A program made the translations under genes and the position numbers. From assembly GCA_036269075.1 (NCBI GenBank), contig DATASX010000007.1:1-64000 (forward strand): a stretch of 64,000 nucleotides of DNA. Direction: 5' to 3'. The notes beneath the pieces were generated by a model, which made no database searches, had not been told where the DNA came from, and saw only the letters and a program-made list of their open reading frames with translations. This DNA is from Sporichthyaceae bacterium (lineage in GTDB: Bacteria; Actinomycetota; Actinomycetes; Sporichthyales; Sporichthyaceae). The first letter of the stretch is position 1. Every line of letters begins with the position of its first letter. Of this stretch, positions 46,145 through 55,328 are shown piece after piece.

Positions 46145-46561
46145 GTGTCCGAGAACAGGACGCTCCCGTTGCCCGACCCGGGGCCGGTGGCCCCGGGGGC
46201 GCAGGAGCACGCCCGGGCCGCCCGCCGCCGCCTGCACGTGCATCAGGTCCAGTGGGTCGTGCTGACGGCCTTGGTGGCGCTGAGCGCGATTCCGCGGGTG
46301 ATGCCACCGGCGCTGAGCCCAGTGCTGGCGGTTGTCGGAGCGGTGCTCGCTGTCCGCGGCGGCCTGCGCGCGCGGGCCCAACGCACTGCTCTGCTCGCCG
46401 CACGCGGGCCGCAGCCGACCACTGATCTGGTGGCCACCGTCACCTGGCGGGCCGACCCCCGCGGACCGGTGGCCGCGGGGTTCCGGCGGGCCTGCAACTG
46501 GTGGCTGCTCTGGGTGGTCGGGGCGCTTGCCTACCTCGGCCTGCGGATCTGGTTGCGGTGA
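46145..46561 (+). CDS. Small membrane protein, unknown
   Basis: 138 residues from GTG 46145. There is a polar Pro/Arg-rich head (about 45 residues), two close helices ('WVVLTALVALSAIPRVM', 'LSPVLAVVGAVLAV'), a cytosolic loop rich in Arg, and a last helix ('WWLLWVVGALAYLGLRIWL'). No family recognised. It is divergent from the lipid operon with about 190 bp between. The start is uncertain; the coding bias supports the gene. Confidence 0.65.
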   Translation: MSENRTLPLPDPGPVAPGAQEHARAARRRLHVHQVQWVVLTALVALSAIPRVMPPALSPVLAVVGAVLAVRGGLRARAQRTALLAARGPQPTTDLVATVTWRADPRGPVAAGFRRACNWWLLWVVGALAYLGLRIWLR

Positions 46562-46863
46562 TCATGGACGAGCGCGGCCGGTGGGCGTTCGAACACGGCG
46601 CGTGGGCGCAATTCGGACATTTCCGGTGGAAAGTCGTGATCCCCGCAATTCGGAGCAATTTCCGATATGGACCATCGGTGATCTTCCGCCCTCTTCGAAT
46701 GTAAAAAATTGCCGTCTCCGCCCGGCAAATTTCGTCTTGTCCGGCGGAACGGCCACAACCCTGCAACTCTTTGGATCAAGGCGAAAGACCGGGGGCCCGC
46801 CCACCGACGCCACCGCACAAGACAAAACTTCACGTCCGTGCTGACGAAGGATCTGTGACACCC
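46562..46863. other. AT-rich non-coding leader upstream of the coiled-coil gene
   Basis: About 300 bp without a gene, among the most AT-rich stretches of the window. It contains GTAAAAAATT at 46701-46710 and a small TTGCCG...CGGCAA inverted repeat at about 46709-46727. It probably holds a promoter and untranslated leader for the gene at 46864. I see no recognisable riboswitch or clear -35/-10 pair. Confidence 0.5.
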
Positions 46864-47754
46864 ATGACCATGAACCCCACCGCGCCGTCCTTCGACACCG
46901 CGATGCGCGGTTACGACCGGACCGCCGTCGACGCCAAGGTCTCCGCTCTTTCCGCCGAGCGGGCTGCCTTCGAGCGTCGGGCTGCCGAGCTCCAGCGCGA
47001 GATCTCCCGGATGAACGGCACGATGGGCCGCCCCGACGACAACTCGCCCTACTACGTGACCGTTTCCCGCCAGCTCGAGAGCATCCTGAAGTCCGCCGAC
47101 GACGACGGCAACCGCATCACCCAGGAAGCCGCCGCCGTCGGTCGCCGCGACCGTGAGATGGCTCAGGCTGCCGCGGACTCGATGCGCGCACGGATGAACG
47201 AGGAGGCCGGCAACGCCGAGGCCGCCGCCCGCGAGGCGCAGATGCAGATGATCGCGCAGGCCCAGCAGGAAGCGCAGATGATCCGCCAGCAGGGCGACGA
47301 CAAGGCCGCCCGCATTGCCGGCGGTGCCGGTGAGGTCGTCGAGGCTGCCCGCGCCCACGGCGCCCAGCTCGCCACCGACACCGAGACCCGGATGACCACC
47401 CAGCGCGAGCAGTTCGAGCGCGACGTCGTTGCCCGGCAGGAGACCGCGGAGCGTCGTCTTTCCGAGACCGCTCAGCTGGCCGCCCAGATGAAGGCCGAGT
47501 CCACCCAGATGACCGAGGACTCGCAGCGCGCCGCCCAGGCCCTCATCGAGGCCGCCCGTGCCGCCGCCCGCGAGCTGGTCGAGGAGACCTCCGAGCGCGC
47601 CGCCCGCCTGGGCCAGGAGGCCGAGCGCGAGGTTGCCGCCCTGACCCACCGTCGCGACAGCATCCAGGCCCAGCTCTCGACCGTCCGGGAGACCCTGGCC
47701 AGCCTGTCCGGCTCCGCCGCCCTGGCCGCCCTGACCCGGGCCAACGGCAAGTAG
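46864..47754 (+). CDS. DivIVA-domain-like coiled-coil protein (Scy/FilP-like)
   Basis: 296 residues, almost wholly coiled coil. The N-terminus 'PSFDTAMRGYDRTAVDAKVS' resembles the DivIVA-type membrane-curvature motif that opens actinobacterial polar-growth proteins. After about residue 65 it is a continuous Ala/Glu/Gln/Arg heptad region with strings such as 'MQMIAQAQQEAQMIRQQGDD'. Codon choice is very strongly biased (few rare codons), and a textbook terminator follows, so it is probably abundant. Role inferred: cytoskeletal scaffold or pole/septum organiser. Confidence 0.85.
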   Translation: MTMNPTAPSFDTAMRGYDRTAVDAKVSALSAERAAFERRAAELQREISRMNGTMGRPDDNSPYYVTVSRQLESILKSADDDGNRITQEAAAVGRRDREMAQAAADSMRARMNEEAGNAEAAAREAQMQMIAQAQQEAQMIRQQGDDKAARIAGGAGEVVEAARAHGAQLATDTETRMTTQREQFERDVVARQETAERRLSETAQLAAQMKAESTQMTEDSQRAAQALIEAARAAARELVEETSERAARLGQEAEREVAALTHRRDSIQAQLSTVRETLASLSGSAALAALTRANGK

Positions 47755-47771
47755 TCCCTGCGAACCCCACC

Positions 47772-47811
47772 AGGGGGCGGCACCCACTCGGGTGCCGCCC
47801 CCTCGTGTTTT
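47772..47811 (+). terminator. Strong intrinsic terminator of the coiled-coil gene
   Basis: AGGGGGCGGCACCC (47772-47785) pairs perfectly with its complement at 47790-47803 around the loop ACTC, followed by CGTGTTTT. It starts 17 bp after the stop. It is the clearest intrinsic terminator in the window. Confidence 0.88.
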
Positions 47812-47856
47812 CCCAGGCCTATCTCCTCAGGCCCCACCACTCTTCAGGCCCCACCA

Positions 47857-47932
47857 CTGCTGGGCAGAGTTGCAACTCGGGAGGCGTTTCCCGCCGCCTC
47901 CCAACCGCTCCCGTTGCAACGTTGCCCAACAG
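47857..47932. repeat. Long imperfect hairpin (family B, copy 2) plus a 15-bp direct repeat beside it
   Basis: CTGCTGGGCAGAGTTGCAAC (47857-47876) pairs with GTTGCAACGTTGCCCAACAG (47913-47932), 17 of 20, with further inner pairing GGGAGGCG/CGCCTCCC. Its GGGCAGAGTYGCAAC core is shared with the hairpin at 10884. Just before it TCAGGCCCCACCACT occurs twice (47827 and 47844). The hairpin lies over the broken 3' end of the DJ-1/PfpI remnant. Confidence 0.72.
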
Positions 47933-47939
47933 TGGCCCT

Positions 47940-48285
47940 CCTGTCGATGCCGGTGCACACGCTCGTCACCCAGTCCGCCGGCTCGGCCACCTTCGCCAGC
48001 CACGCGAGCAATTGCGGGTTCTCCGCCTCACGGCGGATGCCCAGGCCACCGGGCACCAGGACGAAGTCCAACGGCGGATGGCTGTCGAAAGTCGTCTCCG
48101 GGATGATCCGCAGGCCCTTGCTGCACCGAATCGGCTGCGAGCCGGCGGCCACGAGCACTGCCCGGTCCGGCGCTTCGCCGGGCTGTTCCCGCAGCGCCGC
48201 CGAGGCGGTGAACACCTCCCAGGGCCCGACGAAGTCCAGCTCCTCGACATCGCGGAACACCAGCAGACCGATGGTGAACGACGAC
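47940..48285 (-). pseudogene. DJ-1/PfpI family remnant, broken at both ends
   Basis: The in-frame text 'FTIGLLVFRDVEELDFVGPW' and 'FVLVPGGLGIRREAENPQLL', then 'WVTSVCTG' with the catalytic-type Cys, is clearly DJ-1/PfpI. After CTG the homology ends, and the frame runs into the hairpin at 47857-47932. The C-terminal half, with the His motif, is missing. Upstream there is no ATG or GTG before the family start; a GGGAGGA site is followed by ACG where a start would be expected. It is about 115 residues instead of about 190-220. Confidence 0.78.
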
Positions 48286-48369
48286 GCCCGCGTTCCTCCC
48301 GTCCAACGGAAGTCGCAGGCTACCCGCGATCGACCGGCACCGGGTCGACCGAGGGAAATGACGAGGCGT

Positions 48370-48612
48370 CAGGCCCGGGCGAAGAAGCACCAAGGCCTTC
48401 TCGCCGGGAGCGACCCAGGTGCTGACGACGCCCTCGCGGTTGAACACCTTGTAGAACTCGTGGTGCCTCCGCTGGATGCGGACCTGGATCGTCACGTTGT
48501 AGGGCGGCGGCGTGCGCCACCCGAATCCGACGTTGCACAGACCGGGCAGAACCGGCGCCCAGTCCGAGCATTCGCCGGACTTGGTGAAGTCGGCCAGGTC
48601 GTTCTCCCGGAT
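48370..48612 (-). pseudogene. Unidentified coding remnant
   Basis: A stop at 48613-48615 is followed by about 80 residues that read like genuine protein: 'ADFTKSGECSDWAPVLPGLC', 'GWRTPPPYNVTIQVRIQR', 'RHHEFYKVFNREGVVSTWVA', 'PGEKALVLL'. The only start in frame (GTG 48495) lies in the middle, and past about 48370 the frame becomes meaningless Arg-rich sequence. I do not recognise the family. It is likely a fragment of a lost accessory gene. Confidence 0.45.
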
Positions 48613-48840
48613 TCAATTCGCCGGGATTGGTCCTCTGTGTCCGTTTCCGAGGTGGTGCCAATTGGCGCCTTTCACCCCGGCTCCGGAAAGCCCACTCCAC
48701 CGAACGGGGGCCCAGTTATCACCGGGTCGCGGCAAGCGATCGCAAGCTTCCCCCAGGTTCGGCAACCTGCCACCGGCAATCCGAAACATGCCCAGGGGGC
48801 CCAGCCCGAAAGGGCCTCGCGCCCGCGAAAGGTGTGCAGA

Positions 48841-49038
48841 GCTGAACGCGCCCCCACCAAGTGGCTGGAGCCGGCGAGCGATACGGCACGGCGCGGACGC
48901 CCCACCCAGGGGCGGAGCCGGCGAGCGCAGCGAGCACGGCTGAACCCGCCCCCACCAAGTGGCTGGAGCCGGCGAGCGATAGCGAGCACGGCGCGGACGC
49001 CCCACCCAGGGGCGGAGCCGGCGAGCGCAGCGAGCACG
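48841..49038. repeat. Two tandem copies of a 98-100 bp unit
   Basis: The units 48841-48938 and 48939-49038 are nearly identical, differing by a few substitutions and a small indel (GATACGGCACGG against GATAGCGAGCACGG). Each unit contains GGAGCCGGCGAGCG twice. A 14-bp word, GAAATGACGAGGCG, occurs at 48355 and again at 49066, just after the array. The array lies 86 bp from the 3' end of the tmRNA gene. Confidence 0.85.
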
Positions 49039-49123
49039 GCGAAGCGCGACGCGACGCGACGCAATGAAATGACGAGGCGAGGTGGCCCGCGCTTTCCGCG
49101 GGCACACCTCACCTCTCGACTCG

Positions 49124-49502
49124 TGGAGGTGGCGGGAATTGAACCCGCGTCCTACGGCACCGATCCAGGTCTTCTCCGGGCGCAGCCTGCTGTTGATTTT
49201 CTCAGCCCCGAGGAGTCACACAGGCAAGCTCCCCGACAGGCTCAGTCACTGTTTGATGTCCCAACCGTCCCCGTGACCGGGTCGGAGGGTAAGCCCTCTA
49301 GCTGATGCCAGACACCGGGTCGAAGGCACTCCCCGGGCTGACAGACCTCCTAGTGCTCTACCGTCAGGCGGCGAGAGCGAGGTCGCGCTGGTTATTAACC
49401 TTGGCGCTTATTTTTTTTGCGAGGCATGGTTAACGAGATCGTCCCCGCATCCTCGGCCCGCTTCTCCTGCACCGACATCCGCAGTCGAAACCGATCACCC
49501 CC
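49124..49502 (-). ncRNA. ssrA: Transfer-messenger RNA (tmRNA)
   Basis: Rescues stalled ribosomes together with SmpB. The 5' end GGGGGTGATCGGTTTCGACT (49502 downward) pairs with the 3' acceptor CACCTCC (one G-U), discriminator A at 49124. The T-arm is GGGTTCAATTCCCGCC. CCA is not encoded. The mRNA-like part holds the tag frame at 49405-49364. Length is 379 nt, typical of one-piece tmRNA. smpB is about 1 kb away on the same strand. Confidence 0.96.
49364..49405 (-). CDS. tmRNA proteolysis-tag reading frame
   Basis: The resume codon GCC at 49405-49403 opens the tag AKVNNQRDLALAA followed by TGA. The ALAA end is the standard Clp degradation signal. The N-terminal part AKVNNQRD differs from the ADTKRDQ-like tags usual in actinobacteria. 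Eight A residues (8 T on the plus strand, 49411-49418) lie just upstream of the resume codon. Confidence 0.92.
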   Translation of the reverse strand, partial: AKVNNQRDLALAA

Positions 49503-49551
49503 TGTTGAGTTGTGCGCCCCGGGTCGGCTCGTGGCCTGCCGGGACGTCTCC

Positions 49552-49557
49552 AGGATA
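49552..49557 (-). promoter_or_regulatory. Possible -10 element for ssrA
   Basis: TATCCT on the minus strand lies 50 bp upstream of the mature tmRNA 5' end, compatible with a precursor trimmed by RNase P. No convincing -35 box is seen, so this is weak. Confidence 0.3.
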
Positions 49558-49689
49558 GCGCCTGGGACCGACGGTTGGCTGGGCCGATCGCCAGGGGGCG
49601 GGTTCACCCGAACGGCCCACGACGTATTCGAGGGCGGCGCTCCGGGTCGAGCATCTGCACTGGGATCGGCGCACTTTCGGGGGCCGAAG

Positions 49690-50553
49690 ATGAAACTCGA
49701 CGCGATTGTCCGCGGTGCCCGCGAACGCGGCCCCGTGCTGATGACCGTGGCCTGCGCGGCGGCCACGATCTTCATCCTGTCGTTGGGCCCGGGAACGTTG
49801 ACCAGTCACGCCATCGCACGTCCGGCGGCGCGAACCGTCGCCGCAGCGGCGCCTGCGCCGCGGATCCAGGTGATCGGGCAACGTGGCGGCTCGGACTGGG
49901 GTGCGGCCGACACCGTCGGCGCGATCGGCAAGGCTGCCGCGGCCGGGGTCGACGGTGTCGAGTTCGACGTCCGGATGAGCTCCGACGATCGTCCGGTGGT
50001 GTTCGCCGACGAGTACCTCGGGAAGGCCACCGACTGCCGCGGCGCCGTCGCACACCTGACTGCGGCTGCGCTGACGAGGTGCCGGCTCAGGAGCGGCGGC
50101 ACGGTCCCGACGCTGGACGCGGTGCTGGCCCGGATCGCGCCCACGCCGACCCACGTCTACCTGAACGTCGCATCGTCCACCACCCTGGCCCAGGCGCACC
50201 GGATCATGGACGTCGTCACCGTGCACGGGATGGCCGACCCCTGGCGGCTCACAGTGCTCAGCTCCGACGCGCAAGTCCTGGCGCAGATGCGCGTCACCGG
50301 CGCCCGAGACCTCGGGCTGGTCTTCGCCGACGCTGCCGGCTGGAAGGCCCCGTACCGGGTGCTGGTGGTCTCGGCCGCGAAGCTCGACCCCGCTGCGGTG
50401 ACCGACGCGCAACGGCGCGGACACTTCGTGATCGTCGTCGAGGACCACCCCACGACGCTGGCGCAGGTGGCCCGCCTGCACCCGAACGCGTTCCTGGCCG
50501 ACAAGGTCCGGGCCGCCCTACGGGCGTTGGCGGCCGCCGCGGCTCATCCGTAG
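49690..50553 (+). CDS. Membrane-anchored GDPD-like protein with lost catalytic residues
   Basis: 287 residues. A basic head and a signal-anchor helix ('[20 protein letters not shown]') precede a glycerophosphodiester phosphodiesterase-type barrel starting near residue 60. In active enzymes this opens with His-Arg-Gly, E-N-T, E-x-D and H-D. Here these are Gln64-Arg-Gly, Ala73-Asp-Thr, Glu91-x-Asp93 and Ala106-Asp107: the metal Glu/Asp pair remains but both catalytic His are gone. '[11 protein letters not shown]' and '[11 protein letters not shown]' are typical barrel pieces. It is likely catalytically dead or changed. It ends inside the convergent smpB 3' end (10-bp overlap). Confidence 0.8.
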   Translation: MKLDAIVRGARERGPVLMTVACAAATIFILSLGPGTLTSHAIARPAARTVAAAAPAPRIQVIGQRGGSDWGAADTVGAIGKAAAAGVDGVEFDVRMSSDDRPVVFADEYLGKATDCRGAVAHLTAAALTRCRLRSGGTVPTLDAVLARIAPTPTHVYLNVASSTTLAQAHRIMDVVTVHGMADPWRLTVLSSDAQVLAQMRVTGARDLGLVFADAAGWKAPYRVLVVSAAKLDPAAVTDAQRRGHFVIVVEDHPTTLAQVARLHPNAFLADKVRAALRALAAAAAHP

Positions 50554-51020
50554 CGACGGTTGCGGCGGCTCATCTCCCGGGCCATCTCCCGGGTTGCCTG
50601 CCGTTCGGCCAGCGCCTCCCGCTTGTCGTGCTGCTTCTTTCCGCGGGCCAGCGCCAGCTCCACCTTGGCCCGGCCGTCGGAGAAGTACATCGAGAGCGGG
50701 ACGATCGTCAGCCCGGACTCCCGGGTCTTCTGGGCCCAGCGCTCGATCTCGGCCCGGTGCAGCAGCAGCTTGCGGATCCGCCGCGGTTCGTGGTTGGTCC
50801 AGGTGCCCTGGGTGTACTCGGGGATGTGGACCGCGTGCAGGTACATCTCCCCGTCACGGAATGTCGCGAACCCGTCGACCAACGACGCCCGACCGGCGCG
50901 CAGCGATTTCACCTCGGTACCGGTCAGCACCAGCCCGGCCTCGTAGGTGTCCTCGATGAAGTAGTCGTGCCGCGCCTTCTTGTTCTGCGCCACGAACTTG
51001 CGGCCCGGCTCCTTGCCCAT
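50544..51020 (-). CDS. smpB: SsrA-binding protein SmpB
   Basis: 158-residue RNA-binding protein required for tmRNA trans-translation. '[20 protein letters not shown]' and '[20 protein letters not shown]' form the OB-type core; '[14 protein letters not shown]' follows. The C-terminal basic tail '[20 protein letters not shown]' enters the mRNA channel. smpB lies between the M23 peptidase gene and ssrA, the usual actinobacterial arrangement (prfB-ftsE-ftsX-...-smpB). Confidence 0.97.
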   Translation of the reverse strand: MGKEPGRKFVAQNKKARHDYFIEDTYEAGLVLTGTEVKSLRAGRASLVDGFATFRDGEMYLHAVHIPEYTQGTWTNHEPRRIRKLLLHRAEIERWAQKTRESGLTIVPLSMYFSDGRAKVELALARGKKQHDKREALAERQATREMAREMSRRNRRYG

Positions 51021-51052
51021 GGCGGGAGAGCTTACAAACGATTGAGGCGAGC

Positions 51053-51091
51053 GGAGCCGAACAAGCGAGCTTGCGAGCCTGTTCGGGCTCC
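51053..51091 (-). terminator. Hairpin between the M23 peptidase gene and smpB
   Basis: GGAGCCGAACA (51053-51063) and TGTTCGGGCTCC (51080-51091) pair with a single bulge around a 16-nt loop. It sits in the 102-bp gap after the peptidase stop and before the smpB start. It may end or attenuate ftsEX-peptidase transcripts ahead of smpB. Confidence 0.55.
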
Positions 51092-51122
51092 CGAGCCGAT
51101 TGAAGTCTGTTGTCCGCAGGGA

Positions 51123-52382
51123 TCATGAGGCGTCCCGCAGCGCGCGCAGCCAGCTCATCGGGTTGACGAACTTCCCGTCGACCAGCACCTCGAAATGCAG
51201 GTGCGGTCCGGTCGTCCAGCCGGTGTTCCCGGAGTAGGCAACCACCTGACCGCGCTTGACCTGCTGGCCCTTGTGGACCACCCATCGACTGAGGTGGTTG
51301 TAGGTGGTCACCAGGTAGACGCCGCCGACCAGGCCGTGGTCGATGATGACCCGATTTCCGTAGGCGACGTTGTGCAGGTCCTCGAGCACGACCCCGTCGG
51401 CCGCGGCGCGGACCGCGGTTCCGGAGGGCACCCCGAAGTCGGTACCGGTGTGCAGCTTCCAGCGGTGCAGGATCGGGTGGTACCGCATGCCGAACGGTGA
51501 GGTGATCGGGCCGATCACCGGGAAGCTCAGGATGCCGTCGCCGAGCGGGACGGGCAGACCGCGGTGCGCGCGCCGGGCGGCGGCGGCCCGTTCGGCGATC
51601 TCCTTGGCCAGCCGATTGGACTCGGCCTCCTCGGCGGCGAACGTCGCCTCGACCGCGGCCTTCAGTTTCTCCGCGTCGCCCAGTGCCTTGCCGCGTAGGG
51701 CGATCAGGTTCTCGACGTCGGTGTTGGCGTCGTCGGCGTCGGCCGCAGCCTGCCCACCGCGCTCGACGGCGTCGTGCGCGGCCTGCGTGTCGATGCGCTG
51801 CTGCTCCCGCAGCGCGACCAGACGGGCCTGCTGAAAGGCCAGCGAGCGCCGTTCCGCGTCGAGGTTGTCGAGGGTCGCGCGCTCGGAGCGGGTGACCACC
51901 CGGGCGAACTGCAGCGCCGAAATGAAGTCCTGCGGGCTGCGGGCCCCCAACGCCACCCCCAACCGGGCCAGGTCACCGCCGATGTAGACCTGCCGCGCCA
52001 GCGCCCCGACGGCGGAGCGGTGGGCGAGCATGTCCTCGGTGACGTGATCGGCGGTCATCGCGGTCCGCACGCCCTCGATCGACGTCTGGGCCAGCCGCGT
52101 AGTGGCGGCGGCTTCGGCGTCCTTCGCCCCGGCCAGCGCCTGGCGGGCGGAGGCCAGTCGGGCCTGGGCGACCGGCAGTTTGGCGTTCGCCGAGTCCAGG
52201 GCAGTGGTCGCGGCCACCACCTGCGCGGCGCTGACCTGCACCGCGCTCTTCAGCGCCGCGACCTTGGCGTCGACTGCCTTCTTCTTGGTCCGGGGGTCGT
52301 CGCCCGCGACCGCTGCCGGAACGACTGCCCCGACCAGGGTCGTGACCGCGAGCGCCGTAGTGACAACCCGCCCCAGACGCAC
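51123..52382 (-). CDS. M23 (LytM) peptidoglycan endopeptidase with coiled coil, FtsEX-linked
   Basis: 419 residues from GTG 52382 (other GTG codons lie a few codons upstream). Secretion signal 'VTTALAVTTLVGAVVPAAVA', then a long coiled coil (about residues 35-265). The LytM domain follows, with 'SPFGMRYHPILHRWKLHTGT' and 'DFGVPSGTAVRAAADG' (zinc His and Asp) and 'TGPHLHFEVLVDG' (HxH). Directly after ftsX, it is the likely hydrolase activated by FtsEX, like EnvC-amidase, PcsB or RipC systems. All zinc ligands are intact, so it should be an active enzyme rather than an EnvC-type activator. Confidence 0.91.
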   Translation of the reverse strand: MRLGRVVTTALAVTTLVGAVVPAAVAGDDPRTKKKAVDAKVAALKSAVQVSAAQVVAATTALDSANAKLPVAQARLASARQALAGAKDAEAAATTRLAQTSIEGVRTAMTADHVTEDMLAHRSAVGALARQVYIGGDLARLGVALGARSPQDFISALQFARVVTRSERATLDNLDAERRSLAFQQARLVALREQQRIDTQAAHDAVERGGQAAADADDANTDVENLIALRGKALGDAEKLKAAVEATFAAEEAESNRLAKEIAERAAAARRAHRGLPVPLGDGILSFPVIGPITSPFGMRYHPILHRWKLHTGTDFGVPSGTAVRAAADGVVLEDLHNVAYGNRVIIDHGLVGGVYLVTTYNHLSRWVVHKGQQVKRGQVVAYSGNTGWTTGPHLHFEVLVDGKFVNPMSWLRALRDAS

Positions 52383-52486
52383 GACAACCACCACCCCAAA
52401 GACCCCACCTGTATCACCAGTATCAGGGTCAGCCGTGAAGAGGCGGGCGGGCCACGCCGGACCCAACGGGTCATCCACCCCAGCGC

Positions 52487-53395
52487 TCAGACGCGCAGGT
52501 AGCGCCGCAGCGTGACGGCCGAGACCAGCGAGGAGACCCCGACGCCGAGCAGGAACAGCCACGGCACGGTCGCCGCGACGGCGCCCCAGCCGATGAAGTT
52601 CGTGAACTGGAAGTTCGGCCTCAGGTAGTGGTCGACCCCGCCCCACTTGGCCAACGAGACCAGCACGGTGGCCAGGCACGCCCCGACTCCCCCGGCGACC
52701 GCGCCCTCCAGGATGAACGGCAGCCGGATCGAGAAGTTCGAGGCGCCGACCAGGCGTTTGATCCCGGTCTCCCGCCGTCGGCTGAATGCCGAGATGCGGA
52801 TCGTGTTGATGATCAGCAGCAGAGCGGCGGCCAGGATGATCCCGGCCAGCAGGAGTGCCCCGACCGACACCGCGCGCAGCACCCGGAAGAACGGCTCGAG
52901 CACCTTGCGCTCGTCCTGCACCTGCTCGATGCCCGGGCGGCCGTTGAAGGCGCTGTAGATGATGTCGTACTTGGTGGGGTCGGACAGCCTGACCCGGAAC
53001 GACTCCGGCATCTGGTCCGGGGTGATGTTGTCGGCGATCGCCGAGCCGGAGAACTGCGTCTTGAATCGCTGATAGGCCTCGGTCTTGGACTCGTAGTACA
53101 CCTGCGAGACCAGCGGCTTGAGCTTGGTCAGGTCGGACTGGATCTCCGCCTTCTGGGCGTCGGTGACCGCCCCGCCGTGGCAACTCGCGGTCGTCGAGTC
53201 GGGCAGGCAGAGGAACAGCGAGACCTCGACCTTGTCGTACCAGTAGCCCTTCATCGTGTTGACCTGCTTGCCGGTCAACAACGCCAGCCCGAACAGCGAC
53301 AACGCCACCGCGGTTGTGATCACCACGGCGATCGTCATCGTCAGGTTGCGTCGCAGCCCCGCGATGATCTCCGCGGTGACGAACGAGAACCTCAC
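52487..53395 (-). CDS. ftsX: Cell-division permease-like protein FtsX
   Basis: 302-residue membrane subunit of FtsEX, with four helices and a large extracellular loop between helices 1 and 2 ('[20 protein letters not shown]', with 'PESFRVRL'). This loop usually binds the wall hydrolase. Two Cys in the loop ([10 protein letters not shown]) could form a disulfide. '[20 protein letters not shown]' precedes helix 3. ATG 53395 overlaps the ftsE stop by 4 bp. The M23 peptidase gene follows on the same strand. Confidence 0.95.
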   Translation of the reverse strand: MRFSFVTAEIIAGLRRNLTMTIAVVITTAVALSLFGLALLTGKQVNTMKGYWYDKVEVSLFLCLPDSTTASCHGGAVTDAQKAEIQSDLTKLKPLVSQVYYESKTEAYQRFKTQFSGSAIADNITPDQMPESFRVRLSDPTKYDIIYSAFNGRPGIEQVQDERKVLEPFFRVLRAVSVGALLLAGIILAAALLLIINTIRISAFSRRRETGIKRLVGASNFSIRLPFILEGAVAGGVGACLATVLVSLAKWGGVDHYLRPNFQFTNFIGWGAVAATVPWLFLLGVGVSSLVSAVTLRRYLRV

Positions 53396-54081
53396 GCCGT
53401 GTACCCGTACACGCCGCGGTCCTGGTCGCGGACCATGCGCCCGTTGTCGAGCTCGACGACCCGCTTGCGCATCTGATCGACGATCGCCTGGTCGTGGGTG
53501 GCCATCACCACCGTGGTGCCGGTCCGGTTGATCCGGTCCAGCAGCTTCATGATCCCGACCGAGGTGTTGGGGTCGAGGTTCCCGGTCGGCTCGTCGGCGA
53601 TCAGGATCAGGGGCCGGTTGACGAAGGCCCGGGCGATCGCCACCCGCTGCTGCTCGCCGCCGGACAGCTCGTCGGGCATGCGGTCGGCCTTGTCTGCCAG
53701 GCCGACCAGATCGAGCACCTCGGGGACGACCTTGCGGGTCAGCCCGCGCGACTTGCCCAGCACCTCCAGGGCGAACGCGACGTTCTCCTGCACGGTCTTG
53801 TTCGGCAGCAACCGGAAGTCCTGGAACACCGCCCCGATCTGGCGCCGCAGCGCCGGGACCTTCCAGTTCGACAGCCGGGACAGGTCCTTGCCGAGCACGT
53901 GGATGGCACCCTGCGAGGGCCGCTCCTCCTTGAGGATCAGCCGCAACATCGTCGACTTGCCCGATCCGGAAGCCCCGACCAGGAACACGAACTCGCCCTT
54001 GGCCACCTCGAGGGAGACCTCCCGCAGCGCAGGCTGATCCTGGCTCGGGTAGATCTTGGTGACGTTCTCCAGACGGATCAT
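53392..54081 (-). CDS. ftsE: Cell-division ATPase FtsE
   Basis: 229-residue ABC ATPase of FtsEX. Walker A '[20 protein letters not shown]', Q-loop '[16 protein letters not shown]', signature '[15 protein letters not shown]', Walker B '[17 protein letters not shown]' and H-switch 'VVMATHD' are present. It lies 104 bp downstream of prfB on the same strand. This prfB-ftsE-ftsX order is conserved in actinobacteria. Confidence 0.97.
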   Translation of the reverse strand: MIRLENVTKIYPSQDQPALREVSLEVAKGEFVFLVGASGSGKSTMLRLILKEERPSQGAIHVLGKDLSRLSNWKVPALRRQIGAVFQDFRLLPNKTVQENVAFALEVLGKSRGLTRKVVPEVLDLVGLADKADRMPDELSGGEQQRVAIARAFVNRPLILIADEPTGNLDPNTSVGIMKLLDRINRTGTTVVMATHDQAIVDQMRKRVVELDNGRMVRDQDRGVYGYTA

Positions 54082-54185
54082 GGGACTGGTATCGCTCTCC
54101 CCGGGCGATGTGCCGGCGTGCCCGACACCTCGATATTAGGCGCCGAGACGAAACGGGCGCCCCCGATCCCGCCCGGTGTCGGGGC

Positions 54186-55289
<1,104 letters not shown>

Positions 55290-55328
55290 CGTCCGACCCT
55301 ACGCGGCGGCACCCCGTAGGGTCGCCGT

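Noticed and set aside
46562-46863. c-di-GMP or c-di-AMP riboswitch upstream of the coiled-coil gene
   Set aside because: I looked for the conserved cores of these classes and did not find them; only a small inverted repeat is present.
48841-49038. CRISPR-like repeats
   Set aside because: Only two long adjacent units with no spacers and no cas genes; a simple tandem duplication.
49124-49150. Possible tRNA gene suggested by the T-arm
   Set aside because: The T-arm belongs to the tmRNA 3' end; the 5' partner lies at 49496-49502, 370 bases away.
49124-49160. Attachment-site duplication of the ssrA 3' end
   Set aside because: No second copy of the tmRNA 3' sequence is visible in the window, so integration there is only inferred.
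47914-49305. Plus-strand open frame of 463 codons across the DJ-1 remnant, tandem repeats and tmRNA
   Set aside because: It crosses the tmRNA and a broken gene on the other strand, and its text is repeat-derived without a fold.
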